Assembly (NCBI RefSeq): GCF_046244385.1
Contig: NZ_CP176366.1
Location: 1,860,001-1,924,000 of the forward strand
Reading direction: 5' to 3'
From: Methanospirillum stamsii
GTDB taxonomy: Archaea > Halobacteriota > Methanomicrobia > Methanomicrobiales > Methanospirillaceae
DNA: 64,000 nt
Shown: positions 42,930 to 52,470 of the stretch, one piece after another
Layout of the letters: every line of letters begins with the position of its first letter
Position numbering within the stretch: position 1 is the first letter of the stretch
Translations under genes and position numbers: made by a program
The notes under the pieces: model-generated
Database searches by the model: none
What the model saw: only the letters and a program-made list of their open reading frames with translations
Told to the model about the DNA's origin: nothing

Positions 42930-45900
42930 TCACGTTTGTCTCGGGTTATATCTCCAGTTATCATGAGGTACGATAATCTCAAACCTGGCACCTTTGCCTA
43001 TAGTTCCGGTTTCCTGAATTGACATTTTGGTAATTGATAGTATTTCACGGGTTAGAAATAATCCAAAACCGGTATTCTTGCCAAATCCCTGTTCGAATAT
43101 CTTTTCTTTCTCTTTATCCGGAATTCCGATCCCGTTATCTTCGAAGATAATAATCCCATTTTCTGGAGTTTTTTTGAAGGATATGGTAATTTTCGTAACA
43201 TGCCCGCCATGACGAATTGCATTCTCGAGGAGATTATAACAGACTTTTGAAAACATGGGGTCGGTAAAAATTTCCAGATCTCCTGTCGTAACTTCTATCT
43301 GTAATTTTGAAAATATAGGATTATTTTTTTCATTCTCCACAGCCCTCTCAACTCTTTCCCATACCGGTTCTTTAATTCCCATCTCCTGATAGTCCCTGGT
43401 AAAGAGAATCTGCCGGTAAATAGTATCGGTGGTCCTGGTAAATATATCTAAATCTTCTTTATATGGAGAATCAGGGCTTATCTTCCTCTCAAAATTATTT
43501 TGCATTAAAAATAAAATCTGGACCTGGTTTAAAATATCATGCCTGGTTATTGAAGAAAGGAGGTGCATTTTTTTGTTTGCCTGAAGAAGGGCATCACTAA
43601 GCCTGATTATTTCGGTGATGTCATTCATTACCATGAGCAGAGCATCAGTATCCTGGATATGAATGATGTCTGCTGACAAAATTCCGGTAACTAACCGCTT
43701 ATCTTTTGTTTTGATGGTAATCTGATTATTTCTGCTGCTGCCTTTCTGCTGTATCTGCTTACTTATCGTCGCTTGCATCCGGACATCATCAAATATGCCC
43801 AGTTCTGCAGGGGTTTTCCCAATCACTTCATCAGGACTGAACCCAAGGGTGTCAAGGAACGTTTTGTTGACATCAACAAAAGCTTTGGTATCCAATCTGG
43901 AAATCGCCATAAGCGAACCACTGGAGTGAAACGCCTTTGAAAATTTCTCTTCTGAAAGTGTTAATGCAGAAATATCTTTTGAAACTCCGAATATCGCCGG
44001 ATTATTATCCCAGATGCCCGGGACGACTCTGGTTTCAACCGGTATCAGATTTCCATCTTTCGTGATTAAAGGAATCGGGCAATAATTCCTCTTTCCTGCA
44101 ATAATATCTGATATTATACTCGCTGCCTCTGCCCGCCTCATTTCCGGGTGAACCATCAGGACCGGTTGGCCGATAAGTTCTTCTTCGGTATATAAAAGCC
44201 TTCGAATGACCGTTTCATTGACCTTTTGAATAATCCCCTCCGGACTGAGGACAAAGATAAAATCTTCAATGGTATTGAAGAAAGTGGAGAGGTTGTTTTC
44301 ACGAATTCTTACCTCTTCATCTAGTTTTTTTCTCTCAAATGATGCACCAAAAAGTCCTGCAGCAACTTCGAGTGTTTCAAGTTCCAGATAGCTCCATTCA
44401 AACTCCGAAGCACAATAATCAAATCCGACAAAACCTGAAAATTTGTTATTTGAAAAGATGGGGACCATGGCGATTGATTTTACATCCAGAATGGAAAGCA
44501 TGGTCTGCTCTTTATCTGGAAAATCCCGTATGTTCCCATAGATTATACCTCCGTTAAAAAGGACCGAACCCCATCTTTCATAACCTGCGGATTTCCAATC
44601 CAGATTCTGAAAAAGCGGATCGTTTATCTGGGGAATGATGCCCTCTGAAACCCATTCATATTTCTGACTGATAAGAGCTATTCCATCTTTGGAATATTCA
44701 TGATTGAAAATGTATACCCGGGAAACACCGACCGCTTTACCAATTCTTGATAGGACCTCATTTATTGTTTCGTCACTGAGCGATGACATCATCTTTGTAG
44801 CAGCAAAACTGATGGCTCCAAGAATATTTTTCTTGCGTATTAACTGCTGTTCAGTCTTTTTACGGTCTGAAATATCAATGGTAGTCCCTGTCATCCTGGC
44901 CGGGCGGCCTTTTTCATCCCATTCAGTAATTTTTCCTCGGTCCTGAATCCATACCCATCTGTTATCTTTGTGGCGTATCCGGATTTCAGATTCATAATAA
45001 GGGATTTTTCCGGATAAATGCTCATGAATTATCTTTGTAAGAGTTTTCAGGTCTTCAGGATGGGTCAGACTCTCCCATTTTTCAATGGTCATGGGCATAA
45101 GTTCAGGAAGAGTGTATCCGATAATTTCAGCAGTTCGCTCGTTAAATGTCATCTCACCCTTCTTAATATTCCAGTCCCAAAGGCCGATTCTTGAACCTTC
45201 AAGAGCAAGACTGAGTTTTTGCCCGGTTTTGCGAAGTGCTTCTTCTGCCAGGTGCTGGGCAGAAAGATCAATAATATGAATATAGTATGCAGAAATTGTT
45301 CCATCACGCTTTGTGTGAGGTGTCAGGGAGATGTCTACAAAAATGGTATCCTCCCTGTTATCGACCTGAAATATTCCTGATTTTTGTGCCTGAAAATCCA
45401 AAGTCGTAGAATATCTGATGGTCTTTCCGGTTTTGAGTTTTTCAAGTGTTTCCTGAGAGAACATATGGTTCGAAAAGAGTGTTCTGTTCTTTATCTTTGA
45501 TATTGATGATATCCGAAGTAATAGCAGGGCTGCCGGGTTTATGTCTATCAGCATTCCCTCCGGATTAAAAATAATAATCCCTATTGGTGACTTTTCAAAC
45601 AGTTCACGGTATTTTTTTTCATTTTCGAGCAGACGTTCATCAGAATATCTCCTGTATGCAGCCTGCCTTATCATATGGGTAAGCTCGGTAAACAGAATCT
45701 CCGCATTATCTCCTTTTTTCAGGTAATAATCGACCCCGCTGTTTATTGCGTCAATAACAGTATCCTCACTACCCTGACCGGTAAAAAGGATGAACGGAAT
45801 GGATGATGTTTTTCTGATCTCTTTCAGGAGTAGAATTCCATTCATCTCAGGCATTGAATAATCTGAAACGATGACATCATACTTCATGTGCCCAATTTTC

Positions 45901-46025
45901 TGAAGGGCTTCCTGTGCTGATAAGACACAATCAAAAATAAAATTCCCTCTTATTGCCAGGGATTCAGTTATTGCCTCAAGAAATAAGGGTTCATCGTCAA
46001 CCAATAGAACATGTACCGGATTCAT
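42930..46025 (-). CDS. Hybrid sensor histidine kinase: REC-PAS-PAS-GAF-PAS-PAS-kinase
   Basis: A 1031-residue soluble kinase. The receiver domain (1-125) has LLVDDEP and D55 (IVSDYSMPEMNG). PAS domains lie at about 135-262, 268-395, 565-690 and 695-815; a GAF domain spans 405-560. The second PAS has the PAC-linked RHKDNRWVWIQDRGKI form. The phospho-acceptor box is LLSSITRHDILNQ near 833, and the HATPase has NLLENAIRHGG, DNGIGIPDKEKEK and GFGKNTGFGLF. Same H-box subclass as the kinases at 16503 and 35606. The ATG lies after a modest leader; nothing precedes it on the same strand for over 1 kb. Ligands are unknown. Confidence 0.92.
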   Translation of the reverse strand: MNPVHVLLVDDEPLFLEAITESLAIRGNFIFDCVLSAQEALQKIGHMKYDVIVSDYSMPEMNGILLLKEIRKTSSIPFILFTGQGSEDTVIDAINSGVDYYLKKGDNAEILFTELTHMIRQAAYRRYSDERLLENEKKYRELFEKSPIGIIIFNPEGMLIDINPAALLLLRISSISKIKNRTLFSNHMFSQETLEKLKTGKTIRYSTTLDFQAQKSGIFQVDNREDTIFVDISLTPHTKRDGTISAYYIHIIDLSAQHLAEEALRKTGQKLSLALEGSRIGLWDWNIKKGEMTFNERTAEIIGYTLPELMPMTIEKWESLTHPEDLKTLTKIIHEHLSGKIPYYESEIRIRHKDNRWVWIQDRGKITEWDEKGRPARMTGTTIDISDRKKTEQQLIRKKNILGAISFAATKMMSSLSDETINEVLSRIGKAVGVSRVYIFNHEYSKDGIALISQKYEWVSEGIIPQINDPLFQNLDWKSAGYERWGSVLFNGGIIYGNIRDFPDKEQTMLSILDVKSIAMVPIFSNNKFSGFVGFDYCASEFEWSYLELETLEVAAGLFGASFERKKLDEEVRIRENNLSTFFNTIEDFIFVLSPEGIIQKVNETVIRRLLYTEEELIGQPVLMVHPEMRRAEAASIISDIIAGKRNYCPIPLITKDGNLIPVETRVVPGIWDNNPAIFGVSKDISALTLSEEKFSKAFHSSGSLMAISRLDTKAFVDVNKTFLDTLGFSPDEVIGKTPAELGIFDDVRMQATISKQIQQKGSSRNNQITIKTKDKRLVTGILSADIIHIQDTDALLMVMNDITEIIRLSDALLQANKKMHLLSSITRHDILNQVQILFLMQNNFERKISPDSPYKEDLDIFTRTTDTIYRQILFTRDYQEMGIKEPVWERVERAVENEKNNPIFSKLQIEVTTGDLEIFTDPMFSKVCYNLLENAIRHGGHVTKITISFKKTPENGIIIFEDNGIGIPDKEKEKIFEQGFGKNTGFGLFLTREILSITKMSIQETGTIGKGARFEIIVPHDNWRYNPRQT

Positions 46026-46236
46026 TGTCTGACTCGTCAGTATCCATTTGAAACAAATTTTTGTAGAATAATATGCTGTTTCACGTATGTTCTGAGAAAT
46101 TGGAGATGATTACTATTTTTTCAGGTTTTATTATTATTGAGAGAGGCTATGATTTTATCCGGTATAAATGTAGCTCATGATCGCCCAGGTATTTACTTTT
46201 TTGTTTCCTCTCATATTGATGGTAGAAAGGAGTTTT

Positions 46237-46278
46237 ATGTCAATACATAGAGATACTATAATTCATCAGAATCAGTGA
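46237..46278 (+). other. 13-codon open frame with a ribosome-binding site before the ATA-start regulator
   Basis: ATG at 46237 follows AAAGGAG by 5 bases and encodes only 13 residues before TGA (46276-46278). The stop is 22 bases before the ATA start candidate of the regulator at 46301, in another frame. It may be a leader peptide for translational coupling, or the true N-terminus of the regulator separated by a frameshift. Confidence 0.35.
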
Positions 46279-46300
46279 ATATGCCCTGGAGGTTGGGATC

Positions 46301-46936
46301 ATACAAAAGAAAATTCTTCTTATCGACGATGAACTGATTTTTATCGAATCGATAACCAAAGCCCTGAAATCCTGCAGCCGGCAATGGCATTTTGCTGCGG
46401 TAGATAACCCTGCCGATGGTATTATGCATCTGAAGAGGGAGTCATACGACCTTGTTCTTCTTGATATCATCATGGATCCGGTTGACGGATGGGACACTCT
46501 GGCAAGGATTCGAAATCTCCCGAACGGAGTAGATATCCCGGTCATTTTGTTTTCTGTGAAAAATCTCCAGTTGGATGAAATAATCAGGTACGGAAATTAT
46601 CTTTCCGGATTTATCAAAAAACCCTTTGTTGATGCTGAATTATGTGAAACCCTGACCGAATTCTTCTCCTGGTATGATCTCCTGATTTCAAATGCAAAAG
46701 CAGCAAAAACACAAGGAGTTCCTGACGACATCTGTGCCAGATGGGTCCGGGTTGTTCGTCAGATCCATGCATATTCCCGGCTTTTAGAGTTTGTAAGTCC
46801 CTACTGTATCCCCGATAGTGTTCTCTCCGATGAAGAATGCAAAGAAAAAAGAATGAAACAGATTAATCAGATAATTGACGACAGAATAAAAGAACGTGAC
46901 CGGTTAAAAATACTCTATCCGGTATTTTCTCTCTGA
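46301..46936 (+). CDS. Response regulator (REC plus helical tail) with apparent ATA start
   Basis: The frame encodes a complete receiver domain: KILLIDDE, then phospho-acceptor D55 in LVLLDIIMDP, and the conserved lysine in GFIKKP. The first ATG in frame is at 46424 and would remove the acidic pocket. No in-frame ATG, GTG or TTG lies upstream of the receiver before a TAA. However GGAGGT (46288-46293) lies exactly 7 bases before ATA 46301, giving the natural start (M/I)QKKILLIDDE. So translation may begin at ATA, or an ATG was mutated, or a frameshift links it to the small frame at 46237. The C-terminal 90 residues are helical without a DNA-binding motif. The paralogue at 50432 has the same layout. 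It converges on a chemoreceptor gene. Confidence 0.75.
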   Translation: MQKKILLIDDELIFIESITKALKSCSRQWHFAAVDNPADGIMHLKRESYDLVLLDIIMDPVDGWDTLARIRNLPNGVDIPVILFSVKNLQLDEIIRYGNYLSGFIKKPFVDAELCETLTEFFSWYDLLISNAKAAKTQGVPDDICARWVRVVRQIHAYSRLLEFVSPYCIPDSVLSDEECKEKRMKQINQIIDDRIKERDRLKILYPVFSL

Positions 46937-46977
46937 TTATTCAGTATTTTGATACATCATTTGAACATTCATATAAT

Positions 46978-46996
46978 CTTTTTTCCGGGAAAAAAG
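46978..46996. terminator. Bidirectional terminator palindrome
   Basis: CTTTTTTCC-G-GGAAAAAAG is a perfect 9-bp inverted repeat with a single-base centre. It provides a T6 run on both strands between the convergent response regulator and chemoreceptor genes. Confidence 0.6.
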
Positions 46997-47030
46997 CATG
47001 GGAATAATAAAAAAAGTTCTGAAATTTAGG

Positions 47031-49505
47031 TTATCCGGACAATCTGGTCATTGAAGCCTGTATTTTTAATGACGCCTCTGCCAGGATTACCTGCATCTCT
47101 GATAACTGTTTGAGCACCGCTGCGGCTTCTTCTGATGCTGCTGCCGCTCCCACTGCTTCCTCAGCTGTTGAACCTGCAATGGTATTTACTTCAGACACAC
47201 TTGCGGTTATCTCCTCTACTGAAGCTGCTTCACCTTCAGATAATACTGCAATTTCATTCATATGCACAGAGATCTGTTTTGTCTGGTCTGCAATTGACCG
47301 GAAAAAGGAGATAGTATCGGTAATGGCTTCAGAACCCTTTGAGACTTCATCTGTTGCCTGATTCATCGCCACTGCTGCTTTTTCTGATTTTTGTTGTAAT
47401 AATGCAATTATCTCTGCAATATTTACCGCAGAACGCTGTGAATCCTGTGCCAGGGTTTTTACTTCATTGGCAACCACGGCAAATCCCATCCCTGCATCAC
47501 CGGCACGAGCGGCCTCAATTGCAGCATTTAACGCAAGCAGGTTTGTCTGATCTGCAATACTACTGATGATCTCAACAATCTTTCCGATCTCCGTCATCTG
47601 GTTCCGGATATCATTAATCATCGAACCTACATCGTTCACCGCTGTGTTAATGGCATTAATTCCCTCTTCGGCAACAGCTGCCTGAGTTACTCCCTGCGTG
47701 GATGTGGAATCTGCATCCTTGCTCAGGTGAGAAACAGACTCAACCTTTGCTGCGACGGTTGTCACTGATGTTGACAGATCTTCCATGGCTGTCAATACCT
47801 GCTGAACTGATTTTTTGGTAATATCCGCATTTGCCTGAACATTGTCAACATTTTTCGCAATGGTATCCGCACCGGCTGCGAGTTCTTCAACCGTTGCAGC
47901 GGATGATTCAGCCGATTGTGAAAGATTTCTGACCTGGATTGAGATCTCTTCGATAAGTGATTTGAGTTCGGTCCCGACATGCTCCCCTATCTGGTTGAGT
48001 TTTTGCTTTAATTCCAGAATATCGCCTTTCACCGGAATATTCTCGTCAAACCTGGCATCGAAATCAACCTCCGCATACCGGTCAGCAACTCTGAGTGCTT
48101 CATTGAGGGGGATGGTAACTGCATCAAGCATCCGGTTGATACCGCTGACCAGTTCCTGGTAAATACCGACAAATCTGGTTGTATCACCCCTTGTTCCAAG
48201 TCTTCCTTCCTGTGCTTCTCCAATAAGGATTCCCATCTGGTCAAGCAGTGAGTTTAAGGTCCCTATCATTTTGTTCAGGGCCGGACTTATCTCATCTCCG
48301 CTGTCCTTCATCTCAATTTCATCTGCTTTTTCACCTGCTGCAATCCGCTGAATGGTCCGGATAACCGAATGCTCAAGATAATCTGCGAACGAGTCCATTG
48401 CATTTGCCATGATGCCTATTTCATCCCTTCGGTTCATGGAAAGCCGCATCGATAGATGTCCAAACGACAATTCGCTGATCATGCTCACAACACGCCTTAA
48501 AGGTCCGGTAATGCTCCTGGCAAGGATAAATGCGATGAAACCCCCAACAATTGAACTGATGATGATGGTGATGATAATTGCGTTTTTAATCGCTTCAAGA
48601 GGCCCTTCAAACTCTTCGATGTAACTTCCTGATGCAATTATCCAGTCAAACGGCTCATAATAAGTGTAAGCAACTACCTTTTCCCTTCCTTCCCACGGAT
48701 ACCGGATATATCCCTCCTTTGTCTGCATCATCTCCTGGATAAATTCATATTCAGCGATATTCTCTCCTTCACGATTTGGATGAATAACAAGGTCGCCATC
48801 ACTGGTAATGACAAACATGTATCCGGTGGTTCCAACAGGAGTTTCCCGTACCTGATCTTTTAAAATCCCAAGTGCCTCCTCTTCCGGCATTCCATAATAC
48901 AGGACACCGATGATCTTTCCCTGCTTATTTTTTATCGGTTCATAGGCTGTCAGGTATTTTTTCCCGAGGATATCTGCAGTTCCATGGTAAATCTGACCAT
49001 TCCTGATAACAATATCATAGACCTGCTGTGAGAGTTCAGTGCCAATAGCCCTTGTCCCGTCTTCTTTTTTCACATTCGTTGATATTCTGATGGCTTTATC
49101 GTCGATTATCTGAAAAATGGTGGCGGTCCCTCCAACAGCAGACTGGATCCGGTCAACGATTGTTGTATCATTATTCAGGAGTAATTGAGTGCTCCCTTTA
49201 GAGAGGATCATCTTTTCTCCGGATATCTCCGGTTGTCCGGAAGAATACACGATATCGTGAAAGACAACCAGGTTTTTATTGATGGTATCCTGACTTATCT
49301 TATCAATACTACCGGTCAGGATTTTTGTGGAAGAGACCTGGTTTAAAAGGTTTATTTTAGTTTCTTTGTTCATTACATCAAGAGCAACAAAATAGGCAAT
49401 TCCTCCGACGAGTAATGGAAGAATGATACAGAAACAGAGACAGAGGGTGAGAATTTTGTTGCCTATACCAAAATGCGAGACCCGGATTTTCCCTGCTGAT
49501 ATCAT
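47031..49505 (-). CDS. Methyl-accepting chemotaxis protein with Cache3-Cache2 type sensor
   Basis: An 824-residue chemoreceptor. A membrane helix is at about 18-42. The extracellular part (about 45-300) has an sCache_3-like half (FHDIVYSSGQPEISG, GGTATIFQIIDD, GKKYLTAYEPIKN) followed by an sCache_2-like half (GYMFVITSDGDLVIHP, EPFDWIIASGSYIEEF). A second membrane helix lies at 308-330, then HAMP (NRRDEIGIMANAMDSF) and the MCP domain with tip SIADQTNLLALNAAIEAARA. AGGA upstream of the ATG is a moderate ribosome-binding site. It is flanked by two paralogous response regulators. No CheA, CheW, CheB or CheR gene is present in the window. Confidence 0.92.
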   Translation of the reverse strand: MISAGKIRVSHFGIGNKILTLCLCFCIILPLLVGGIAYFVALDVMNKETKINLLNQVSSTKILTGSIDKISQDTINKNLVVFHDIVYSSGQPEISGEKMILSKGSTQLLLNNDTTIVDRIQSAVGGTATIFQIIDDKAIRISTNVKKEDGTRAIGTELSQQVYDIVIRNGQIYHGTADILGKKYLTAYEPIKNKQGKIIGVLYYGMPEEEALGILKDQVRETPVGTTGYMFVITSDGDLVIHPNREGENIAEYEFIQEMMQTKEGYIRYPWEGREKVVAYTYYEPFDWIIASGSYIEEFEGPLEAIKNAIIITIIISSIVGGFIAFILARSITGPLRRVVSMISELSFGHLSMRLSMNRRDEIGIMANAMDSFADYLEHSVIRTIQRIAAGEKADEIEMKDSGDEISPALNKMIGTLNSLLDQMGILIGEAQEGRLGTRGDTTRFVGIYQELVSGINRMLDAVTIPLNEALRVADRYAEVDFDARFDENIPVKGDILELKQKLNQIGEHVGTELKSLIEEISIQVRNLSQSAESSAATVEELAAGADTIAKNVDNVQANADITKKSVQQVLTAMEDLSTSVTTVAAKVESVSHLSKDADSTSTQGVTQAAVAEEGINAINTAVNDVGSMINDIRNQMTEIGKIVEIISSIADQTNLLALNAAIEAARAGDAGMGFAVVANEVKTLAQDSQRSAVNIAEIIALLQQKSEKAAVAMNQATDEVSKGSEAITDTISFFRSIADQTKQISVHMNEIAVLSEGEAASVEEITASVSEVNTIAGSTAEEAVGAAAASEEAAAVLKQLSEMQVILAEASLKIQASMTRLSG

Positions 49506-49747
49506 AAAATCCTAATGACCGTTCATAAACTTATGTCTTTGTATGTGGCGAACACATCTCCAAAGTTTTCGAAAATACTGAGTTTGTTTCTAATTTTAGA
49601 TGAAAAATGAGAATATTTCAAAAAAGATGGTCGAAATAATATCTCAATTCGACTCGGATTTTATCGTGATCTCTCATATAATAATCAATCGGTTACGGGT
49701 GATCTGGCTTTTTCCCTGCCAGGTGATGAACCTCTAATCTTTCTTTT

Positions 49748-50215
49748 TTAGTATCTTTCCAGGCTGGCCCCTTCCCGGATCAATTTTTCGGTGATGTCAA
49801 CGAATGCAGGAATATTTACAATCAACCATTCAAAAAAGGGGTAAATCTCCTGATAAACCGGAGACGGAAGTTCTTTTTTGAGTATCTCTACGGTAGTATC
49901 AAGGTTCGCCGGCCAGTATTCGACGAAAAATCCGTGAGATCTATATATCCGGAAAGCCCAGAGGGATGTCTGTACAAGAATCAGGGGGTCATAACTATGA
50001 AACATCGCCCCCATGAACCGGAGGTAATTGCGGGAATTATTCTCCATCATATTGATGTTGTCTGTACCAACAAGCCGTTCAATGTCCGGTCTTGACAGCA
50101 TTGCATGGTTTAATTTTTCTGCAATTATGTCTATTTTTTCGTAAAAAACCTTCGTTGAAGCCTCTGATGGTTGTTGTAATTTTTGTGCAGAAAGGACAAG
50201 TGCTTCTTCCTTCAT
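49748..50215 (-). CDS. All-helical protein of unknown function
   Basis: A 155-residue protein that I do not recognise. It is predicted entirely helical, with a central segment RNYLRFMGAMFHSYDPLILV and an aromatic-rich segment (YRSHGFFVEYWPANLD, then YPFFEWLIVNIPAF). The pattern of aromatic residues recalls N-terminal sensor modules of signalling proteins (for example RsbR-N or B12-protein helical domains), which is only a guess. It lies between a chemoreceptor and a response regulator, divergent from the latter with 216 bases between starts, so a role in the same signalling circuit is possible. No metal-binding cluster is evident. Confidence 0.6.
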   Translation of the reverse strand: MKEEALVLSAQKLQQPSEASTKVFYEKIDIIAEKLNHAMLSRPDIERLVGTDNINMMENNSRNYLRFMGAMFHSYDPLILVQTSLWAFRIYRSHGFFVEYWPANLDTTVEILKKELPSPVYQEIYPFFEWLIVNIPAFVDITEKLIREGASLERY

Positions 50216-50314
50216 GAATATGTCCCCGTTGAATGATTCCGGTGTATTCCACTATGTAGATCTGGTTTGAATACTTTCTCATACGAATGAAAAATCGTTG
50301 TAACAAAAAAACCG

Positions 50315-50344
50315 CTGAAAGATATAAAAATGAAAGTTTTTCAG
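50315..50344. promoter_or_regulatory. TATA-like box inside an inverted repeat, divergent promoter region
   Basis: CTGAAA (50315-50320) and TTTCAG (50339-50344) are exact reverse complements and enclose GATATAAAAATG, a TATA-like sequence. It lies midway between the divergent helical-protein gene and response regulator gene. A second TATA-like element TTTAAGTTTTTAAG (50392-50405) is 27 bases before the ATG at 50432. Confidence 0.35.
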
Positions 50345-50431
50345 GGATAATCAGAGATGAACTAAATTTTTGTGATGAGATACAGGCATAGGTTTAAGTT
50401 TTTAAGTTTTCCATACTATCATGTTGAACAT

Positions 50432-51046
50432 ATGCTGATTCTGCTCATTGATGACAACGAAAAGCTCTGTGGTTTATACCAGCAAATACTTGCAAAAGGC
50501 GGGCACGATGCCAGGATAGAAACAGATCCGACAAAAGCTCTTGATGCTATTCGAGCGGTAAAACCCGACCTCTTATTGCTGGATCTCATGATGGAACCGA
50601 TATCCGGATGGGATGTATTGGAGCAGATTCGTAGTTCCCCGGAATTGGCAGAATTGCCGGTGATCATCCTCACCGGAAAAGTCCTGACTGCACCCGAAGC
50701 CCTCAAATATGGTATGATTATTGAGGGATTTATCATGAAACCTCTTGAACGGAATATGCTTCTTGCTGCTATCGATGAGGTGAAGAACGTCCTTGATGAG
50801 AGTGAAGAGCGGTATTTACGTGCTCTGTCATCAGGTATGAGTCCGGATAAGGCGCTGTCATGTAAAACCGCAATCAAAAAGATGAAAATGCTCTTATTTT
50901 TGCGGGAAACTTTATCTAAACAGGAACGGTTAATGAGCCAGGGCATCGATGAGGGTTCTGATCTGATGAATAATCTTTCGGCATTACGAGAGATGATTGC
51001 CCGGGAATTTTCCAGGATTCATCAGGAAACAGAAAATTGCCCGTAA
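50432..51046 (+). CDS. Response regulator (REC plus helical tail)
   Basis: The ATG at 50432 (MLILLIDDNE) is chosen because it starts directly at the receiver domain and lies 27 bases after a TATA-like element, as for leaderless genes; the open frame extends to 50372. The 204-residue product has acidic D7-D8, phospho-acceptor D51 (LLLLDLMMEP), and a conserved lysine in GFIMKP. The tail (about 120-204) is helical and charged without DNA-binding motif. The MMEPISGWDVL signature is nearly the same as IMDPVDGWDTL in the regulator at 46301, so they are paralogues. A single-domain-like regulator with such a tail could act on protein targets. Confidence 0.85.
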   Translation: MLILLIDDNEKLCGLYQQILAKGGHDARIETDPTKALDAIRAVKPDLLLLDLMMEPISGWDVLEQIRSSPELAELPVIILTGKVLTAPEALKYGMIIEGFIMKPLERNMLLAAIDEVKNVLDESEERYLRALSSGMSPDKALSCKTAIKKMKMLLFLRETLSKQERLMSQGIDEGSDLMNNLSALREMIAREFSRIHQETENCP

Positions 51047-51069
51047 AATATTAAACACCCGTTTATTAA

Positions 51070-52470
51070 TCATTTCAGCTCTTTTTTCAGTTGATCTTTA
51101 TGTTCTGCATATCGTATCCAGGCAGCGTCAAATTTTGACATAAGATCTACAATTTTTTCACTCATGTCAAGTACATATCCCTTTTCAAGGGTCATTCCCC
51201 CTGATATTTTCATGAGCAGTTCCTGGATGGGTGTCCGCAATTCTGCAGATAATTCGCGTATCTGTTCAAATTGGGAGTAGAGGGAAGCATAATCGTTTCG
51301 TGTTTTTTCTGCTTCAAATACCGCGTGACGCAATTTTGTCACATCTTCCATGATGGTCACTAAATGGGTGGTAACTCCTTCTTTCTTAAGTGGAATCCGG
51401 GTAAATTCTATGAATTTTATGGTATCTCCAAAGTTATACTTCCTGATTCTCCGTTCAATGTCACCGGATCTGAAAATCTCCTGGATGTCCTGCATATCCC
51501 CGAAAAAAGAAAATTTTGGGGTTTCATAGAGTGGCCGTTTCAGCATATATTCACTGATTCCTGCCTTTCGTGCAAGTTCATCAAAAAGCGGGTTGTGTCC
51601 GGCCAGCATCAGTCCCTTATCAATAACAAAAGCAGGAAGTTTGAGGGCTGTAGTTATTGCCATCAGGTTTCGGATAATCTGGGGCCCTGATTCCATTGAA
51701 TCCGAGGCATCGCTCCCGGTTTTTTCAATTATTGCCATATAATGTGGTGGTTTACCACTTCCCTGGAAAATAAATCCGCCAGTCAGAATGACCGGAATAA
51801 TGGTACCATTTTTATGTTTTATTGAGACCTGGTCCGGAAAAATGAATGTTATATCCGATTTTTCCATTTCAGCATCTTCCGGCTCTGCAATTTCTTCCGA
51901 GCCAAAAAGAAAATCTGCAGGTTTTCCAATGAGTTCCTGTTTATTAAATCCACCAATCTCTGCTGCTGCCAGATTCATCTCTTCAATAATGCCACCATGA
52001 GAAAAACTGACAATGGGAGAAGGAACTGAAGAGATCTTTTTTCCGAGTTCAGACAGGGTTTCCGGATATTTTTCTTCTCTGACCCGTTGCTGAATCCGGT
52101 GTTTATGCAGACTCATCTCGATATTTGTCATCAATTCCCGTTCCTTAAACGGTTTGAGCAGATACCCGGATGGTGAAACCGCGATGGCACGTTCAAGGGT
52201 GGTTTTATCCGAGTGAGCAGTAAGAAAGATGATGGGGATGTCATAGAGTTCAATAATCCTCTTTGCAGCCGTGATTCCGTCCATCTCTCCTTTGAGCCTG
52301 ATATCCATGAGCATCAGGTCTGGTTTTTTCTCTCCAGCTTTCTGAATGGCTGACTCTCCGGTAATTGCCTGACCGACCACCTCATACCCCATTGCGTTCA
52401 GCTTTTGCTTAATCTCCATGGAGATTATCATCTCATCTTCAACAATTACGATCTTACTCCCCTGTGGCAT
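51070..52470 (-). CDS. Response regulator with REC-PAS-PAS domains
   Basis: The ATG at 52470 has GGAGG with an 8-base spacer; a GTG at 52476 is an alternative. The 466-residue product has a receiver of the ANTAR/Hnr-like form (IVEDEM, phospho-acceptor D56 in LMLMDIRLKG, lysine in YLLKPF) and two PAS domains at about 145-265 and 280-395, then a coiled coil. There is no kinase or DNA-binding output. The start lies within the 3' end of the preceding histidine kinase gene (overlap of 17 bases), so it is translationally coupled to it and is its probable phosphoryl acceptor. Confidence 0.88.
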   Translation of the reverse strand: MPQGSKIVIVEDEMIISMEIKQKLNAMGYEVVGQAITGESAIQKAGEKKPDLMLMDIRLKGEMDGITAAKRIIELYDIPIIFLTAHSDKTTLERAIAVSPSGYLLKPFKERELMTNIEMSLHKHRIQQRVREEKYPETLSELGKKISSVPSPIVSFSHGGIIEEMNLAAAEIGGFNKQELIGKPADFLFGSEEIAEPEDAEMEKSDITFIFPDQVSIKHKNGTIIPVILTGGFIFQGSGKPPHYMAIIEKTGSDASDSMESGPQIIRNLMAITTALKLPAFVIDKGLMLAGHNPLFDELARKAGISEYMLKRPLYETPKFSFFGDMQDIQEIFRSGDIERRIRKYNFGDTIKFIEFTRIPLKKEGVTTHLVTIMEDVTKLRHAVFEAEKTRNDYASLYSQFEQIRELSAELRTPIQELLMKISGGMTLEKGYVLDMSEKIVDLMSKFDAAWIRYAEHKDQLKKELK

